Positions 11,145-21,197 are shown, counted from the first letter of the stretch. The stretch is DNA of 64,000 nt from Bosea sp. ANAM02 (GCF_011764485.1 NZ_AP022848.1:1454001-1518000); one strand, 5' to 3'. Notes: generated from the sequence alone by a model not told the origin. Program-made: numbers and translations.

Positions 11145-11162
11145 AATTGGGGCCAAACGGAT

Positions 11163-11930
11163 TCACACCACCGTGGTGAGCCCGCCATCGACCATCAGCA
11201 GGTGGCCGTTGACGTAGTCCGAGGCCGCCGAGGACAGGAAGATCGCGGCTCCCGCCAGTTCCTTCGTCTCGCCCCAGCGCCCGGCCGGCGTACGGCTGCA
11301 GACCCAGCTCGAGAAAGCCTCGTCGGCGATCAGCGCGGCGTTGATCTCGGTCGCGAAATAGCCGGGGCCGATGGCGTTGGCCTGGATATTGTGCTTGCCG
11401 AGTTCGGCGGCGAGGCCCCGCGTCATCATCTTCACCGCGCCCTTGGAGGCCGTGTAGGGGATGATGGTGGCGCGACCGAGCTCGCTCATCACCGAGCCGA
11501 TGCTGATGATCTTGCCGCGCCTGCGCGGCACCATGCGCTTCGTCACGGCCTGGGTGACGTAGAACACCGAATGCAGGTTGGTGTTGATCACCTCGTGCCA
11601 GCCTTCGACCGGGAATTCCGTGATCGGCGCGCGCTTCTGCATGCCGGCGTTGTTGATCAGGATATCGATCGGGCCGATCTCGGCCTCGATCATGGCGATA
11701 CCGGCCTCGACCGCGTTCTGGTCGGTGACGTCGAAAGGAGCGATGGAGGCCTTGCGGCCGGCAGCCGCGAGCGCCTGCTGCGCCCTGTCCAGCTTCGCCT
11801 TGTCGCGGCCGTTCAGCACGACATGGGCGCCCGCATCGGACAGGCCCTCCGCGAGCGCGAGGCCGATGCCCTGGCCCGAGCCGGTGACAAGCGCGATCTT
11901 GCCTTCGAGACTGAACAGTGACAGCGACAT
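11163..11930 (-). CDS. SDR oxidoreductase, gluconate 5-dehydrogenase type
   Basis: A 255-residue classical short-chain dehydrogenase with TGSGQGIG (about residues 16-23), NNAG (about 92-95), catalytic Ser-Tyr-Lys in SIGSV and YTASKGA (Tyr at about 159), and the IGPGYFATE substrate loop. The family match and the divergent idonate-dehydrogenase-like neighbour suggest reversible reduction of 5-keto-D-gluconate to D-gluconate (IdnO role). RBS GAGGAT lies before the ATG. Confidence 0.8.
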   Translation of the reverse strand: MSLSLFSLEGKIALVTGSGQGIGLALAEGLSDAGAHVVLNGRDKAKLDRAQQALAAAGRKASIAPFDVTDQNAVEAGIAMIEAEIGPIDILINNAGMQKRAPITEFPVEGWHEVINTNLHSVFYVTQAVTKRMVPRRRGKIISIGSVMSELGRATIIPYTASKGAVKMMTRGLAAELGKHNIQANAIGPGYFATEINAALIADEAFSSWVCSRTPAGRWGETKELAGAAIFLSSAASDYVNGHLLMVDGGLTTVV

Positions 11931-12048
11931 GGCGTATCCTCGCAGAGTGGCTGGTGATTGGGCAAATTTGGTTTGCGCAAAGCCTGCCTCTCTCGGTAAG
12001 CAGTTTTCAATCGATTAGACAACCACGGAAAGGCGCTTCACGTTCTCG

Positions 12049-12155
12049 GCCCTCATCCTGAGGAGCGGGCTTGAACCCGCGTCTCGAAGGATGTTCCAGT
12101 GCACTCTGGAGCATCCTTCGAGACGCCGCGTTCCGCGGCTCCTCAGGATGAGGGC
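12049..12155. repeat. Long palindromic repeat, family A
   Basis: GCCCTCATCCTGAGGAGC and its complement enclose CGTCTCGAAGGATG and its complement. It lies between the divergent SDR and alcohol dehydrogenase genes, so any promoter for either must be fitted around it. Confidence 0.92.
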
Positions 12156-12192
12156 TCGGGAAAACCGGCCGCGCCGACCAGGGAGAACCACC

Positions 12193-13230
12193 ATGCGGGC
12201 CGTCGTCATCCATGCCGAGAAGGATCTGCGGGTCGAGCCGACCACCGCGCCCGAGCTCGGGTCGCGCGACGTGCGCGTGCGGATCGAGGCCGGGGGCATC
12301 TGTGGTTCGGACCTGCATTACTATCTGCATGGCGGGTTCGGCACGATTCGCGTGCGGGAACCGATGATCCTCGGCCATGAGATCGCCGGCCGGGTCGAGG
12401 CGATCGGAGGCGAGGTCTCGCGGGTGAAGCCGGGGGATCGCGTCGCGGTCAATCCGAGCCGCGCCTGCGGCCATTGCCGCTATTGCCAGATGGGGCTGCA
12501 GCAGCACTGCACCGACATGCTGTTTTACGGCTCGGCGATGCGCTTCCCGCATGTGCAGGGGGGCTTCCGCGACGTGCTCGTGGTCGAGGAGCGGCAGGCG
12601 GTGAAGGTGGCGCCGCGCGTCACGGCGGCCGAGGCCGCCTTTGCCGAGCCGCTCTCGGTCTGCCTTCATGCCGCCAAGCGGGCCGGGCCGCTGCTCGGCA
12701 AGCGCGTGCTGGTGACGGGGGCGGGGCCGATCGGCGCGCTCACCGTCCTTGCCGCCAAGGCTGCGGGCGCCTCCGAGATCGTCGCGACCGATGTGGTCGA
12801 CGGGCCATTGCCGATTGCGCGCAAGATGGGCGCGACGGCGACGGTCAATGTCGCGGCCGATCCGGAGCGGCTCAAGGCCGAATACGGCGCGGAGAAGGGC
12901 GCCTTCGACGTGATGTTCGAGGCTTCCGGCAACCAGCATGCGCTGACCGGCGCCTTCGACGTGGTGCGGCCGGGCGGCGTCATCGTCCAGATCGGCGTCG
13001 GCGGTCAGTTCACCCTGCCGATGAACGTCGTCGTCGCCAAGGAATTCGACCTGCGCGGCTCCTTCCGCTTCCATGAGGAGTTCGATTGGGCTGTGGCGAT
13101 GATCGGGTCGGGTTCGATCGATCTTTCGCCGCTGCTGACGGCGTCGATACCGGTCGACCGGGCGGTGGAGGCCTTCGATCTCGCCGCCGACAAGTCGAGG
13201 GCGATCAAGGTCCAGCTCGACTTCGCCTGA
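12193..13230 (+). CDS. Zinc-dependent L-idonate 5-dehydrogenase-like alcohol dehydrogenase
   Basis: A 345-residue medium-chain dehydrogenase. The catalytic zinc site CGSDLHYY (Cys at about residue 38), GHEIAG and PSRACGHCRYCQMGLQQHC (structural zinc cysteines, about 93-109) are present, with the Rossmann motif TGAGPIGAL (about 175-183). Sequence resembles L-idonate 5-dehydrogenase, which would feed 5-ketogluconate to the neighbouring SDR. The start at 12193 (MRAVVIHAEKDLRVEP) follows GGGAGAACC; the frame is open to 12091 but runs into the repeat. Confidence 0.83.
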   Translation: MRAVVIHAEKDLRVEPTTAPELGSRDVRVRIEAGGICGSDLHYYLHGGFGTIRVREPMILGHEIAGRVEAIGGEVSRVKPGDRVAVNPSRACGHCRYCQMGLQQHCTDMLFYGSAMRFPHVQGGFRDVLVVEERQAVKVAPRVTAAEAAFAEPLSVCLHAAKRAGPLLGKRVLVTGAGPIGALTVLAAKAAGASEIVATDVVDGPLPIARKMGATATVNVAADPERLKAEYGAEKGAFDVMFEASGNQHALTGAFDVVRPGGVIVQIGVGGQFTLPMNVVVAKEFDLRGSFRFHEEFDWAVAMIGSGSIDLSPLLTASIPVDRAVEAFDLAADKSRAIKVQLDFA

Positions 13231-13374
13231 AGCCTGTCATCCCGTGCGCACTGCGGCGCGAAGTGCCGCGGTGCAGACACGGGACCGTGTTCCGAAGGAG
13301 GCGCCTTTCCTGATGACGGTCCCGTGTCTGCGCAGCGGCATTCTACGCCGCAGCGCGCACGGGATGACAGGCTT
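13230..13374. repeat. Palindromic repeat, family B (AAGCCTGTCATCCCGTGCGC)
   Basis: Terminal inverted repeats AAGCCTGTCATCCCGTGCGC and its exact complement enclose an inner pair, GACACGGGACCGTG and CGGTCCCGTGTC. The element begins at the last base of the dehydrogenase stop and ends at the stop of the diguanylate cyclase, and probably acts as a bidirectional terminator between these convergent genes. Confidence 0.92.
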
Positions 13375-15134
13375 CAGCCGCTGCTGCGCCGACGCAGGGG
13401 CAGCTCCTCCGGGGGGCTGACGGCGAAGCCGTTGCGGCCGTTGCGTTTGGCGACATAGAGCGCCTCGTCGGCCCGGCTGGCGGCTTCGTTGAGCGTGTCT
13501 TCGGGTTCCAGCAGGGTCGCGCCGATGCTGGTGCTGACGGAGACGGGCAGGCCGCTGTCTAGGGTGACGGGGCGTTCCGCAGCGGCTGCCACGATTCCCG
13601 CCGCGATGGCCGACAAGTCGTCGCGATCGACATGGTCGAGCAGCAGGATGAACTCGTCGCCGCCCCAGCGGGCACAGATGTCGCGGTCTCGCAGCAGCGT
13701 CGTCATGCGGTGTGCGAGCTCGGCGATGACCGCGTCGCCGCTCTGATGGCCGTGGCGATCGTTGAGCGGCTTGAGATTGTCGAGATCGACGAGAAGCAGG
13801 CCAGCCTGATGTCCGGTGCGCCCGGCACGGCCGCGGCTTTTCGCGAAGGCACGCTCGAAGCCGCGGCGGTTGAAGACCCCGGTCAGCGGATCGGCATGGG
13901 CAAGGCGCTCGAGCTGTTCGGTCCGCTCGCGCACGGCCTCCTCGAGCCGGGCGGTGTTCTCCTCGATGCTCCGCGCCATCGTGCCGAAGGCCTGCGACAG
14001 CCGGCCGATCTCGTCGCGCCCGGCATCGATCGCGACGGCGCGGAACTCGCGGGCGCGGACATGGCTGGCGGCATGCTCGACGCGGGCGAGCCGATCCAGC
14101 ACGGCGCGCTTGAACAGCAGGGTCATCAGGGCGGCGGCCGCCAGCAGCACGGCGCCGAAGAGCAGGCCGAGCGGCAGGAACAGGCTGCGATCGATGATGC
14201 GATCGATATCCATCACCGTGACGTTGAACCAGCCGAGGCGGTCGAGATAGCCGACACCGACGAGCACGCGCTTGCCGTCGACCGTCATGAAGCGCGACTG
14301 CACCAGGTCGTCGCCGGCGCCGACGCGGGCGATCATCTGGCCGAGCAGGGAGCGGTCCGTGTCGTTGTCGACGAGCTGGTAGATCGTCTTCTTGGAGGAG
14401 ATGTCCTTGGTCAGGCTGTGGAAGTCGACGAGGCTCGCGTCGCGATGGGCCTGCACCGCGCCGCTGCGGTCGACGAACATGCTCTGGACGCCGGTTTGCG
14501 GGATGTCGACGACCTCGCGGATGAACTGCGTCAGGTCGAGCCCTGTGCCGATGATGCCGAGGACCCGATTGTCCTTGCGGATGATGCAGTTGATCCAGAC
14601 CTTGGTGACGCGGAGATTGTCGTCATGGTCGACATTCAGATGGCAGCCGGAGCCGAGCGCGGCGGTCTTGTAGTACCAGCCGTCGCGCGGATTGCTGGCC
14701 GAGAGCGTGTAGCGCTTGCGCGCGTGCTCGTAGCTGTTGTCCCTGTCGTTGAAGTAGTAGTTGCCCGAGCCGGCGAGGACCGTGAAATAGCTGCGGTCCC
14801 GGAAGGACTGGCGGTAATGCTCCAGCTCGGCGAGGCCGCGTTCCGCCTTGTCCGGATCGCTCTCGTCCTCGGCCCAGTCGACGATCGCGGGCGCGCGGGC
14901 GACGGTCTCGGCCAGCGACACCTCGCGCATCAGCGCTTCCAGGCCGCGATAGCGATCGAACAGGATCTGCTTCTCGGCGACCAGCGTGCCGAGCTTCACC
15001 ACGGTCGCGTCGACGATCCAGAGGAAGGCCGCGCCGGCCGGAATGGCGATCGCCACCAGGATGGCGAGCGTCCAGCCCATGACCCGGGCCTTCAGGCTAT
15101 GCGTGCGGGGCAGACCGGTTTCGGCCTGGCTCAT
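13374..15134 (-). CDS. Membrane diguanylate cyclase: Cache-HAMP-GGDEF
   Basis: A 586-residue protein. TM1 is at about residues 18-41, a periplasmic double-Cache-like domain at about 45-315 (YTLSASNPRDGWYYKTA), and TM2 at about 317-341. A HAMP domain and a helical linker (about 342-412) are followed by a GGDEF domain. The active-site GGDEF is at 491-495, and the inhibitory I-site RxxD (Arg482, Asp485) sits five residues before it, so the enzyme should make c-di-GMP with product inhibition. There is no EAL domain. It is flanked on both sides by family B repeats. Confidence 0.93.
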   Translation of the reverse strand: MSQAETGLPRTHSLKARVMGWTLAILVAIAIPAGAAFLWIVDATVVKLGTLVAEKQILFDRYRGLEALMREVSLAETVARAPAIVDWAEDESDPDKAERGLAELEHYRQSFRDRSYFTVLAGSGNYYFNDRDNSYEHARKRYTLSASNPRDGWYYKTAALGSGCHLNVDHDDNLRVTKVWINCIIRKDNRVLGIIGTGLDLTQFIREVVDIPQTGVQSMFVDRSGAVQAHRDASLVDFHSLTKDISSKKTIYQLVDNDTDRSLLGQMIARVGAGDDLVQSRFMTVDGKRVLVGVGYLDRLGWFNVTVMDIDRIIDRSLFLPLGLLFGAVLLAAAALMTLLFKRAVLDRLARVEHAASHVRAREFRAVAIDAGRDEIGRLSQAFGTMARSIEENTARLEEAVRERTEQLERLAHADPLTGVFNRRGFERAFAKSRGRAGRTGHQAGLLLVDLDNLKPLNDRHGHQSGDAVIAELAHRMTTLLRDRDICARWGGDEFILLLDHVDRDDLSAIAAGIVAAAAERPVTLDSGLPVSVSTSIGATLLEPEDTLNEAASRADEALYVAKRNGRNGFAVSPPEELPLRRRSSG

Positions 15135-15226
15135 CGGATCGGCTTCCTTGCGGGGTAGCGCAAGGTAGAGAGCGATCCGTTGCGTAAGCTTTAAGAACGG
15201 CTAACGGATCAGCGGCATTTGCACGG

Positions 15227-15365
15227 GCTGTCATCCCGTGCGCGTTGCGGCGCGAAGTGCCGCTACGTAGACACGGGACCGTTTTCAGAAAGAGGCACCT
15301 TCTCGTCGCACGGTCCCGTGTCTGCGCCGCAGCGTTTCACGCTGCAGCGCGCACGGGATGACAGC
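15227..15365. repeat. Palindromic repeat, family B
   Basis: Second copy, with ends GCTGTCATCCCGTGCGC and GCGCACGGGATGACAGC and the inner GACACGGGACCGT pair. It lies between the diguanylate cyclase start and the formate-THF ligase stop, two bases from that stop. Confidence 0.92.
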
Positions 15366-15367
15366 GT

Positions 15368-17041
15368 TTAAAATAGTCCTTCGATCCGCCCCTGCGCGTC
15401 GATATGGATGCGCTCGGCCGCCGGCTCGCGCGGCAGGCCTGGCATGGTCATGATGTCCCCGCAGATCGCCACCACGAAGCCGGCGCCGGCCGAAAGCCGG
15501 AGTTCGCGCAAAGGCACGATATGGCCGGACGGCGCGCCGCGCAGGGTCGGATCGGCCGAGAAGGAATACTGGGTCTTGGCGACGCAGACCGGCAGGTCGC
15601 CGAAGCCGGCCTCCTCCAGCTCCGTGAAACGGGTCTTGAGCTTGGCATCGACGCCGACGCTCTCGGCGCCGTAGATTTCGCGCGCGATCGTCTCCAACTT
15701 CTGCCGCAGCGGCATCGCCTCGGGATAGAGCGGGGCGAAATCGGCCTCGCCCTCGTCGGCGAGCGCGGCGACCTTGCGGGCGAGCTCCTCCGCACCGGCG
15801 CCGCCATCGGCCCAATGCCGGCAGATCACCGCCTCGACGCCGAGATGGTTGCGGCAATAGTTGCGGATCAACTCATGCTCGGCAGCGGTGTCGGTCGTGA
15901 AATGGTTGATCGCGACGACCGGCGGCACGCCGAATTTCCTGATATTGTTGACATGGCAGGTGAGGTTGGCGAGCCCCGCTTCCAGCGCCTTCAAGTCCTC
16001 GCGGCCGAGCGCATCCTTGGCCACCCCGCCATGCATCTTGAGGGCACGGACGGTCGCGACGACGACGGCGGCGGCGGGCTTCAGGCCTGCCTTGCGGCAC
16101 TTGATGTCGAAGAATTTCTCGGCGCCGAGATCGGCCCCGAAACCGGCCTCGGTGACGACATAGTCGGCGAGCTTCAGCGCGGCCCTGGTCGCGATCACCG
16201 AATTGCAGCCATGGGCGATATTGGCGAAAGGGCCGCCATGGACGAAGGCGGGCGTGCCCTCCAGCGTCTGCACGAGGTTCGGCATCAGCGCGTCCTTGAG
16301 CAGGACGCTCATCGCGCCGGTCGCCTTGATGTCGGCGGCAGTGACGAGGCGCTTGTCGCGGGTGCGGCCGATGACGATGCGGCCGAGGCGCGCCTCCAGA
16401 TCGGCGGCGTCGCGCGCCAGGCAGAAGATCGCCATGATCTCGGAGGCGACGGTGATGTCGAAGCCATCCTCGCGCGGGAAGCCGTTGCTGGGGCCGCCGA
16501 GCGAGGAGACGATGGAACGCAGGGCCCGGTCGTTCATGTCCATGACGCGGCGCCAGGCGATGTGGCGGGTGTCGAGCCCGAGGCCGTTGCCCCAGTAGAC
16601 ATGGTTGTCGATCATCGCCGCCAGCAGGTTATGGGCGCTGGTGATCGCGTGGAAATCGCCGGTGAAATGCAGGTTGATCTGCTCCATCGGCACGACCTGG
16701 GCATAGCCGCCGCCGGCGGCGCCGCCCTTCATGCCGAAGCTCGGCCCAAGAGATGGCTCGCGCAGCGCGATCATCGCGCGCTTGCCGATGCGGGAGAGCC
16801 CGTCGCCGAGGCCGACGGTCGTCGTGGTCTTGCCCTCGCCGGCGGGCGTCGGGCTGATCGCAGTGACGAGGATCAGCTTGCCGTCCGGCTTCGCCTGGAA
16901 GCCGGGGATCGCCTGCGTGTCGATCTTGGCGATATACTTGCCGTAGGGGTTGAGAGCCTCCGAGGGGATGCCCGCCTTTTCGGCGATCGTGGCGATGGGC
17001 TGCAGCGTGGCTACGCGCGCGATCTCGATATCGGTCGGCAT
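15368..17041 (-). CDS. fhs: Formate--tetrahydrofolate ligase
   Basis: A 557-residue enzyme making 10-formyl-THF from formate, THF and ATP. The P-loop [17 protein letters not shown] is at about residues 65-81, and conserved segments such as [19 protein letters not shown] (about 95-113) and [10 protein letters not shown] (about 376-385) are intact. It links formate from the formaldehyde pathway at 21.9-24.4 kb to the folate pool. RBS AGAGGACG is upstream of the ATG. Confidence 0.97.
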   Translation of the reverse strand: MPTDIEIARVATLQPIATIAEKAGIPSEALNPYGKYIAKIDTQAIPGFQAKPDGKLILVTAISPTPAGEGKTTTTVGLGDGLSRIGKRAMIALREPSLGPSFGMKGGAAGGGYAQVVPMEQINLHFTGDFHAITSAHNLLAAMIDNHVYWGNGLGLDTRHIAWRRVMDMNDRALRSIVSSLGGPSNGFPREDGFDITVASEIMAIFCLARDAADLEARLGRIVIGRTRDKRLVTAADIKATGAMSVLLKDALMPNLVQTLEGTPAFVHGGPFANIAHGCNSVIATRAALKLADYVVTEAGFGADLGAEKFFDIKCRKAGLKPAAAVVVATVRALKMHGGVAKDALGREDLKALEAGLANLTCHVNNIRKFGVPPVVAINHFTTDTAAEHELIRNYCRNHLGVEAVICRHWADGGAGAEELARKVAALADEGEADFAPLYPEAMPLRQKLETIAREIYGAESVGVDAKLKTRFTELEEAGFGDLPVCVAKTQYSFSADPTLRGAPSGHIVPLRELRLSAGAGFVVAICGDIMTMPGLPREPAAERIHIDAQGRIEGLF

Positions 17042-17175
17042 TCGTCCTCTCGGCGGCTATTCCCGCCCGCGCCTCCCCGGCGCGGGGCCGCGCGGACACT
17101 GGCCTGAAAACCTCGCCGCCGCCAGCGCTATTGCCGGCGGGGCTGGCATGATGCACAGGCGGCGCGAAACCGGGA

Positions 17176-17862
17176 TCAGCTCGCGAGATGGGCGTTCTGC
17201 GGGAACAGGAATTTTCGCGCTTCCGCGTCGACATCGGTCTTGAAGGCGAACTGGTCCTTCAGCGAGACGGCGCGTTGCGCGGCAGGGCGTGCCGAAATCT
17301 CGTCGAGATGGCGCTTCACATGCGGGAACATCTCCGGCCAGTTTTCGCCGACTGCGAATGAGAGCCGCGTCGCCCAGCCCCAGACCGACATGTCGACCAG
17401 CGTGTAGCGCTCGCCGAGCATATAGCGGCGGTCGGCGAGCAGGTCGTTGATGATGCCCCAGTGGCGCTCCGCCTCGCGGGCATAGCGGTTGATGGCATAG
17501 GGCAGCTTCTCCGGGGCGAAGCGGCTGAAATGCACGGCCTGTCCGCAATAAGGGCCGATGCCGGTCGCGACGAACATCAGCCAGGACAGCATCTCGCCGC
17601 GCGCCTTCGGCGTGTCTTCCGGCAGGAACTGGCCGGTCTTCTCGGCGAGATAGAGCAGGATCGCATTGGAATCGAAGACGGTGACGTCGCCATCGGTCAG
17701 GGCCGGCGTCTTGGCATTGGGGTTGATCGCCAGGAATTCCGGCTTGAACTGATCGCCCTTGCGGGTGTCGACCGGCACCATCTCGTAGGGCAGGCCGGCT
17801 TCCTCCAGGAAGAGCGCGATCTTCGCCGGGTTCGGCGAGGGGTGATAGTAGAGCTTGATCAT
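17176..17862 (-). CDS. Glutathione S-transferase family protein
   Basis: A 228-residue protein with an N-terminal thioredoxin fold (MIKLYYHPSPNPAKIALFLE) including the cis-proline segment PNAKTPALTDGD (about residues 53-64) and SNAILLYLAEKTG. An all-helical C-terminal domain follows. The start at 17862 follows a GGAG-like site; the frame is open to 17910. It is 22 bases downstream of the haloacid dehalogenase gene and probably co-transcribed, so a dehalogenation or detoxification role is plausible but unproven. Confidence 0.9.
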   Translation of the reverse strand: MIKLYYHPSPNPAKIALFLEEAGLPYEMVPVDTRKGDQFKPEFLAINPNAKTPALTDGDVTVFDSNAILLYLAEKTGQFLPEDTPKARGEMLSWLMFVATGIGPYCGQAVHFSRFAPEKLPYAINRYAREAERHWGIINDLLADRRYMLGERYTLVDMSVWGWATRLSFAVGENWPEMFPHVKRHLDEISARPAAQRAVSLKDQFAFKTDVDAEARKFLFPQNAHLAS

Positions 17863-17884
17863 CAGGGTCTCCTCGCAAGGTGCG

Positions 17885-18634
17885 TTACGCCTGCCTCGGT
17901 CCGGCGACATAGGAGACGAGATCGGTCAGGGCCGCAATGGTCGCGTCGGCCTGGAAGCCGAGCTGCTCGGGCTGCATCCGAAGCGCCTTGAACATCAATG
18001 CCGGATCGATCGTCGCGGCTGCCGCGAGCTCGTCGCGCAACCTGCCGGCCGGCACGCGTTCGATACGGGCGACATGGAAGCCATGCGTCTTGGCGCCGGC
18101 GATGTCGAAGCCGTTCGAGGAGACGAAGAGAATTTCGTCGCGGGCGAGGCCGAGCCGCTTTTCGACATGGGCGTAGCCGCGTGGATCGGGCTTGTAGATG
18201 CCGATCTCGTCGACGCTGATCACGGTTTCCAGCAGGTCGGAAATCCCGGCATGGGCGACGAGCCGCTTCAGCATGTCAGGGCTGCCGTTCGAGAAGATGG
18301 CGAGGCGATACGAGGCCAGGCCTTCGAGCGCGGAGCGGGCTTCCGGATAGAGCGAGAGCGCGTCATAGGCCGCGGCGACCCTGGCCACCAGTTCGGGCGA
18401 GGAGGCGAGGCCGAGCGTCCGCAGCGTGAAGTCGAGCGAATCGCGGGTGACGGTCCAGAAGTCCTCGTAGCGATCCATCAGGGCGCGCAGCCAGGTGTAT
18501 TCGAGCTGCTTCAGCCGCCAGATCTGGGTGATTGTCGCGCCATGGCCGGGGAAGGCGGTATCGGTGACGGCGGCGACCGACTGGACGTCGAAAAGCGTGC
18601 CATAGGCATCGAAAACCAGCGCCTTGATCGACAT
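17885..18634 (-). CDS. Haloacid dehalogenase type II
   Basis: A 249-residue HAD hydrolase. Motif I VFDAYGTLFDV has the nucleophile at Asp9, motif II is IFSNGSP (about residues 113-119), the lysine is in YKPDPRGY (about 146-153), and motif III is SSNGFDIAGA (about 172-181). This pattern fits (S)-2-haloacid dehalogenases, which release halide and give 2-hydroxy acids. It forms a pair with the GST gene downstream. A distinct second HAD II gene is at 46648-47370. Confidence 0.9.
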   Translation of the reverse strand: MSIKALVFDAYGTLFDVQSVAAVTDTAFPGHGATITQIWRLKQLEYTWLRALMDRYEDFWTVTRDSLDFTLRTLGLASSPELVARVAAAYDALSLYPEARSALEGLASYRLAIFSNGSPDMLKRLVAHAGISDLLETVISVDEIGIYKPDPRGYAHVEKRLGLARDEILFVSSNGFDIAGAKTHGFHVARIERVPAGRLRDELAAAATIDPALMFKALRMQPEQLGFQADATIAALTDLVSYVAGPRQA

Positions 18635-18750
18635 CGGGATCCTCCGTTGCGGTTGCGTCGCGGCCTGCCATCTCTCTTAGCACTCGCATCGGCGGCGTGG
18701 CGCGTGGTATCCGCACAAGCAGTTTTCACAAATGCCGACAGGTCAAGCCG

Positions 18751-20265
18751 ATGCCACCCCGCCCCGTGATGCTGATGATCCTCGATGGCTGGGGCTGGCG
18801 CGAGGAGGCCGAGAACAACGCCGTCAGGCTGGCAAGCACACGCCATTTCGACCGGCTCTGGGCGGCGAACCCGCATGCCTTCCTGCACACGTCGGGCCTG
18901 GATGTCGGCCTGCCGCCGGGCCAGATGGGCAATTCCGAGGTCGGCCATCTCAATCTCGGCGCCGGCCGGGTGGTGATGCAGGACCTGCCGCGCATCAACC
19001 AGGCGATCGCCGACGGCTCGATCGCCGCAGCGCTTGAAGCGACCGGCCTCGTGGCCGGGCTGAAGGCGAGCGGCGGCGCCTGTCACCTGCTCGGCCTCGT
19101 CTCGCCGGGCGGCGTTCATGCCCATCAGGACCATGCGGTCGCGCTCGCCCGCATCCTGACCGCGCAGGGCGTCGCCGTGCATGTCCATGTCTTCACCGAT
19201 GGGCGCGATACGCCGCCGCAATCGGCGGCCGAGTATGTGCGGGCCTTCGCCGCCGCGCTGCCGGCAGGCGCCTCCATCGCCAGCGTCTCCGGCCGCTATT
19301 ACGCGATGGACCGCGACAATCGCTGGGAGCGGGTCGAGAAGGCCTGGCGCGCGATGGTGCTGGGGGAGGGCGAGCGCTTCCCGGATGCGCAGGCTGCGAT
19401 CGCCGCGGCCTATGCCGAGGATGTCACCGACGAGTTCATCCTGCCGGCCGCGATCGGCGGCTATGCCGGGATGAAGGACGGCGACGGTCTGCTCAGCTTC
19501 AATTTCCGCTCGGACCGCATCCGCGAGATCCTCGCCGCCGTGCTGGAGCCGGATTTCGCCGGTTTCGCCCGGCCGCGCCGGCCGGTCCTCGCCAAGGCGG
19601 TCAGCATGACCTCCTACAGCGCCGAGCTCGACAAGGTCATGCCGATGCTGTTCGCAGCCCAGACGCTGGCCAATGGGCTCGGCGAGACGGTGGCCAAGGC
19701 CGGGCGCAAGCAGGTGCGGATGGCCGAGACCGAGAAATATCCGCACGTCACCTATTTCTTCAACGGCGGCGAGGAGACGCCCTATCCGGGCGAAGACCGG
19801 GTCATGGTGCCGTCGCCCAAGGTCGCGACCTATGATCTGCAACCCGAGATGTCGGCGCCGGAACTGACCGCCAAGGCGGTCGAGGCGATCGATTCAGGGC
19901 GCTACGATCTCGTCGTGCTCAATTTCGCCAATCCCGACATGGTCGGTCATACCGGTGTGCTGGCAGCCGCGATCAAGGCGGTCGAGACGGTCGACGCGGG
20001 CCTGGGCGCCATTGCCGACGCGATCGCGCGGCAGGGCGGGGCGCTGCTGGTCACGGCCGATCACGGCAATGCCGAACTGATGGTCGATCCCGCGACGGGC
20101 AAGCCGCATACGGCACACACCACCAATCCGGTGCCGCTGATGCTGGTCGGCGGGCAGGGCAGGGGGCTTGCCGACGGGCGCCTCGCCGATATTTCGCCAA
20201 CGCTGCTCGCGCTGATGGGGCTGGCGCAGCCGGCCGAGATGACGGGTGTGTCCCTGCTGCGCTGA
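18751..20265 (+). CDS. gpmI: 2,3-bisphosphoglycerate-independent phosphoglycerate mutase
   Basis: A 504-residue manganese-dependent glycolytic enzyme. It starts MPPRPVMLMILDGWGWRE, with the first metal aspartate at about residue 12. The phosphoserine motif GNSEVGHLNLGAGR is at about 59-72, FTDGRDTPP follows, and the second metal cluster VTADHGNAE is near the C-terminus. The open frame begins at 18697, but family alignment favours 18751. Confidence 0.97.
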   Translation: MPPRPVMLMILDGWGWREEAENNAVRLASTRHFDRLWAANPHAFLHTSGLDVGLPPGQMGNSEVGHLNLGAGRVVMQDLPRINQAIADGSIAAALEATGLVAGLKASGGACHLLGLVSPGGVHAHQDHAVALARILTAQGVAVHVHVFTDGRDTPPQSAAEYVRAFAAALPAGASIASVSGRYYAMDRDNRWERVEKAWRAMVLGEGERFPDAQAAIAAAYAEDVTDEFILPAAIGGYAGMKDGDGLLSFNFRSDRIREILAAVLEPDFAGFARPRRPVLAKAVSMTSYSAELDKVMPMLFAAQTLANGLGETVAKAGRKQVRMAETEKYPHVTYFFNGGEETPYPGEDRVMVPSPKVATYDLQPEMSAPELTAKAVEAIDSGRYDLVVLNFANPDMVGHTGVLAAAIKAVETVDAGLGAIADAIARQGGALLVTADHGNAELMVDPATGKPHTAHTTNPVPLMLVGGQGRGLADGRLADISPTLLALMGLAQPAEMTGVSLLR

Positions 20266-20274
20266 CGAAAGCAA

Positions 20275-20301
20275 AACGGCGCGGGGAGGACCCGCGCCGT
20301 T
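20275..20301. terminator. Bidirectional terminator between gpmI and porin gene
   Basis: AACGGCGCGGG and CCCGCGCCGTT form a perfect 11-bp stem with a GAGGA loop. Short A and T runs on either side allow use in both directions between these convergent genes. Confidence 0.82.
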
Positions 20302-20327
20302 TCGCAACTCTTGTCCGGTGTTCCGGA

Positions 20328-21197
20328 TCAGTACTTGCGCACCACCGGCGGCGGCGCGAAGGCAACCGGCTCGCGCTCGACCGGGCCGCAGCAGTTCGGA
20401 TCGCCGAAGTTCCAGCGCATGCCGATGCGGAAGTCGTGGCTCTCGATGTCCTTGGCCTTGAGCGGGGCCTGAACCTGGCCGGTGAAGGCGTTGATCAGGC
20501 GGCCCGACTGGGCATCGCCGAGATTGAGGTAGCGGTAGCCGGCTTCGAGGGTCAGGTTCTTGTTCACCTCGTAGCCGACGCCGGCCATCAGCGCCCAGGC
20601 GACATTGGTCTTGCTGCCGGAATTGGCATAGCCCAGCGTCGCGCCGTTGAAGTTGCCGGTCAGGGCGCCCTGGTCGGTCAGGCCGCTGATGCGGTTCTGC
20701 GCGAAGCCGATACCGGCGCCGATATAGGGCGTCAGGCAGTTCCAGGTGCCGAGATCGAAATAGCCGTTGAACAGCGTGACCAGCGAGGTCAGGTTGCCCT
20801 TGTAGGTGTTGGTCTGGTTGCCGTTGTTGAACGGGTTGAAGACGATGTCGTTCACGCCGATCTGGCCGGCGCCGCGGTATTCGCCGGTGACGTCGAAGCG
20901 CAGCCAGTTGTTGAAGCGATAGCCGACGCCGAGACCGCCGAAGAAGGCGGCGTTGTCGCTCTTGCCGAAGAAGGCGCCGCCGAACTGCGCGACGTCGTCC
21001 TGGTGATATTTGCCGACGCTCTGGAGACCGACGCCGATATCGCCGCGCAGATAGATGCCGCTCGAGATCGTGCCCTTGAGGCCGAGCGGCTCCGGCGGCG
21101 GAGGCGGCGGAGCGTAAGCGAGATCGGCGGCTTGCGCTGCGGCGGAAACGCCGAGGGCCAGGCCGCCCGCCAGCGCGAGAGTTTTCAGGCTGCCCAT
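20328..21197 (-). CDS. Outer-membrane beta-barrel protein, Omp25/Omp31 type
   Basis: A 289-residue protein starting MGSLKTLALAGGLALGVSAAAQA, a signal peptide cleaved before ADLAYAPPPPPPEP. The mature part has a Pro-rich N-terminus and alternating beta strands (GVGYRFNNWLRFDVTGEYRG, LTLEAGYRYLNLGDA). It ends with a Pro-rich tail (VVRKY), so the final strand is internal. This is the common rhizobial eight-strand barrel family. RBS GAAGGAC fixes the start at 21197; the frame opens at 21350. The function is structural or unknown. Confidence 0.88.
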   Translation of the reverse strand: MGSLKTLALAGGLALGVSAAAQAADLAYAPPPPPPEPLGLKGTISSGIYLRGDIGVGLQSVGKYHQDDVAQFGGAFFGKSDNAAFFGGLGVGYRFNNWLRFDVTGEYRGAGQIGVNDIVFNPFNNGNQTNTYKGNLTSLVTLFNGYFDLGTWNCLTPYIGAGIGFAQNRISGLTDQGALTGNFNGATLGYANSGSKTNVAWALMAGVGYEVNKNLTLEAGYRYLNLGDAQSGRLINAFTGQVQAPLKAKDIESHDFRIGMRWNFGDPNCCGPVEREPVAFAPPPVVRKY

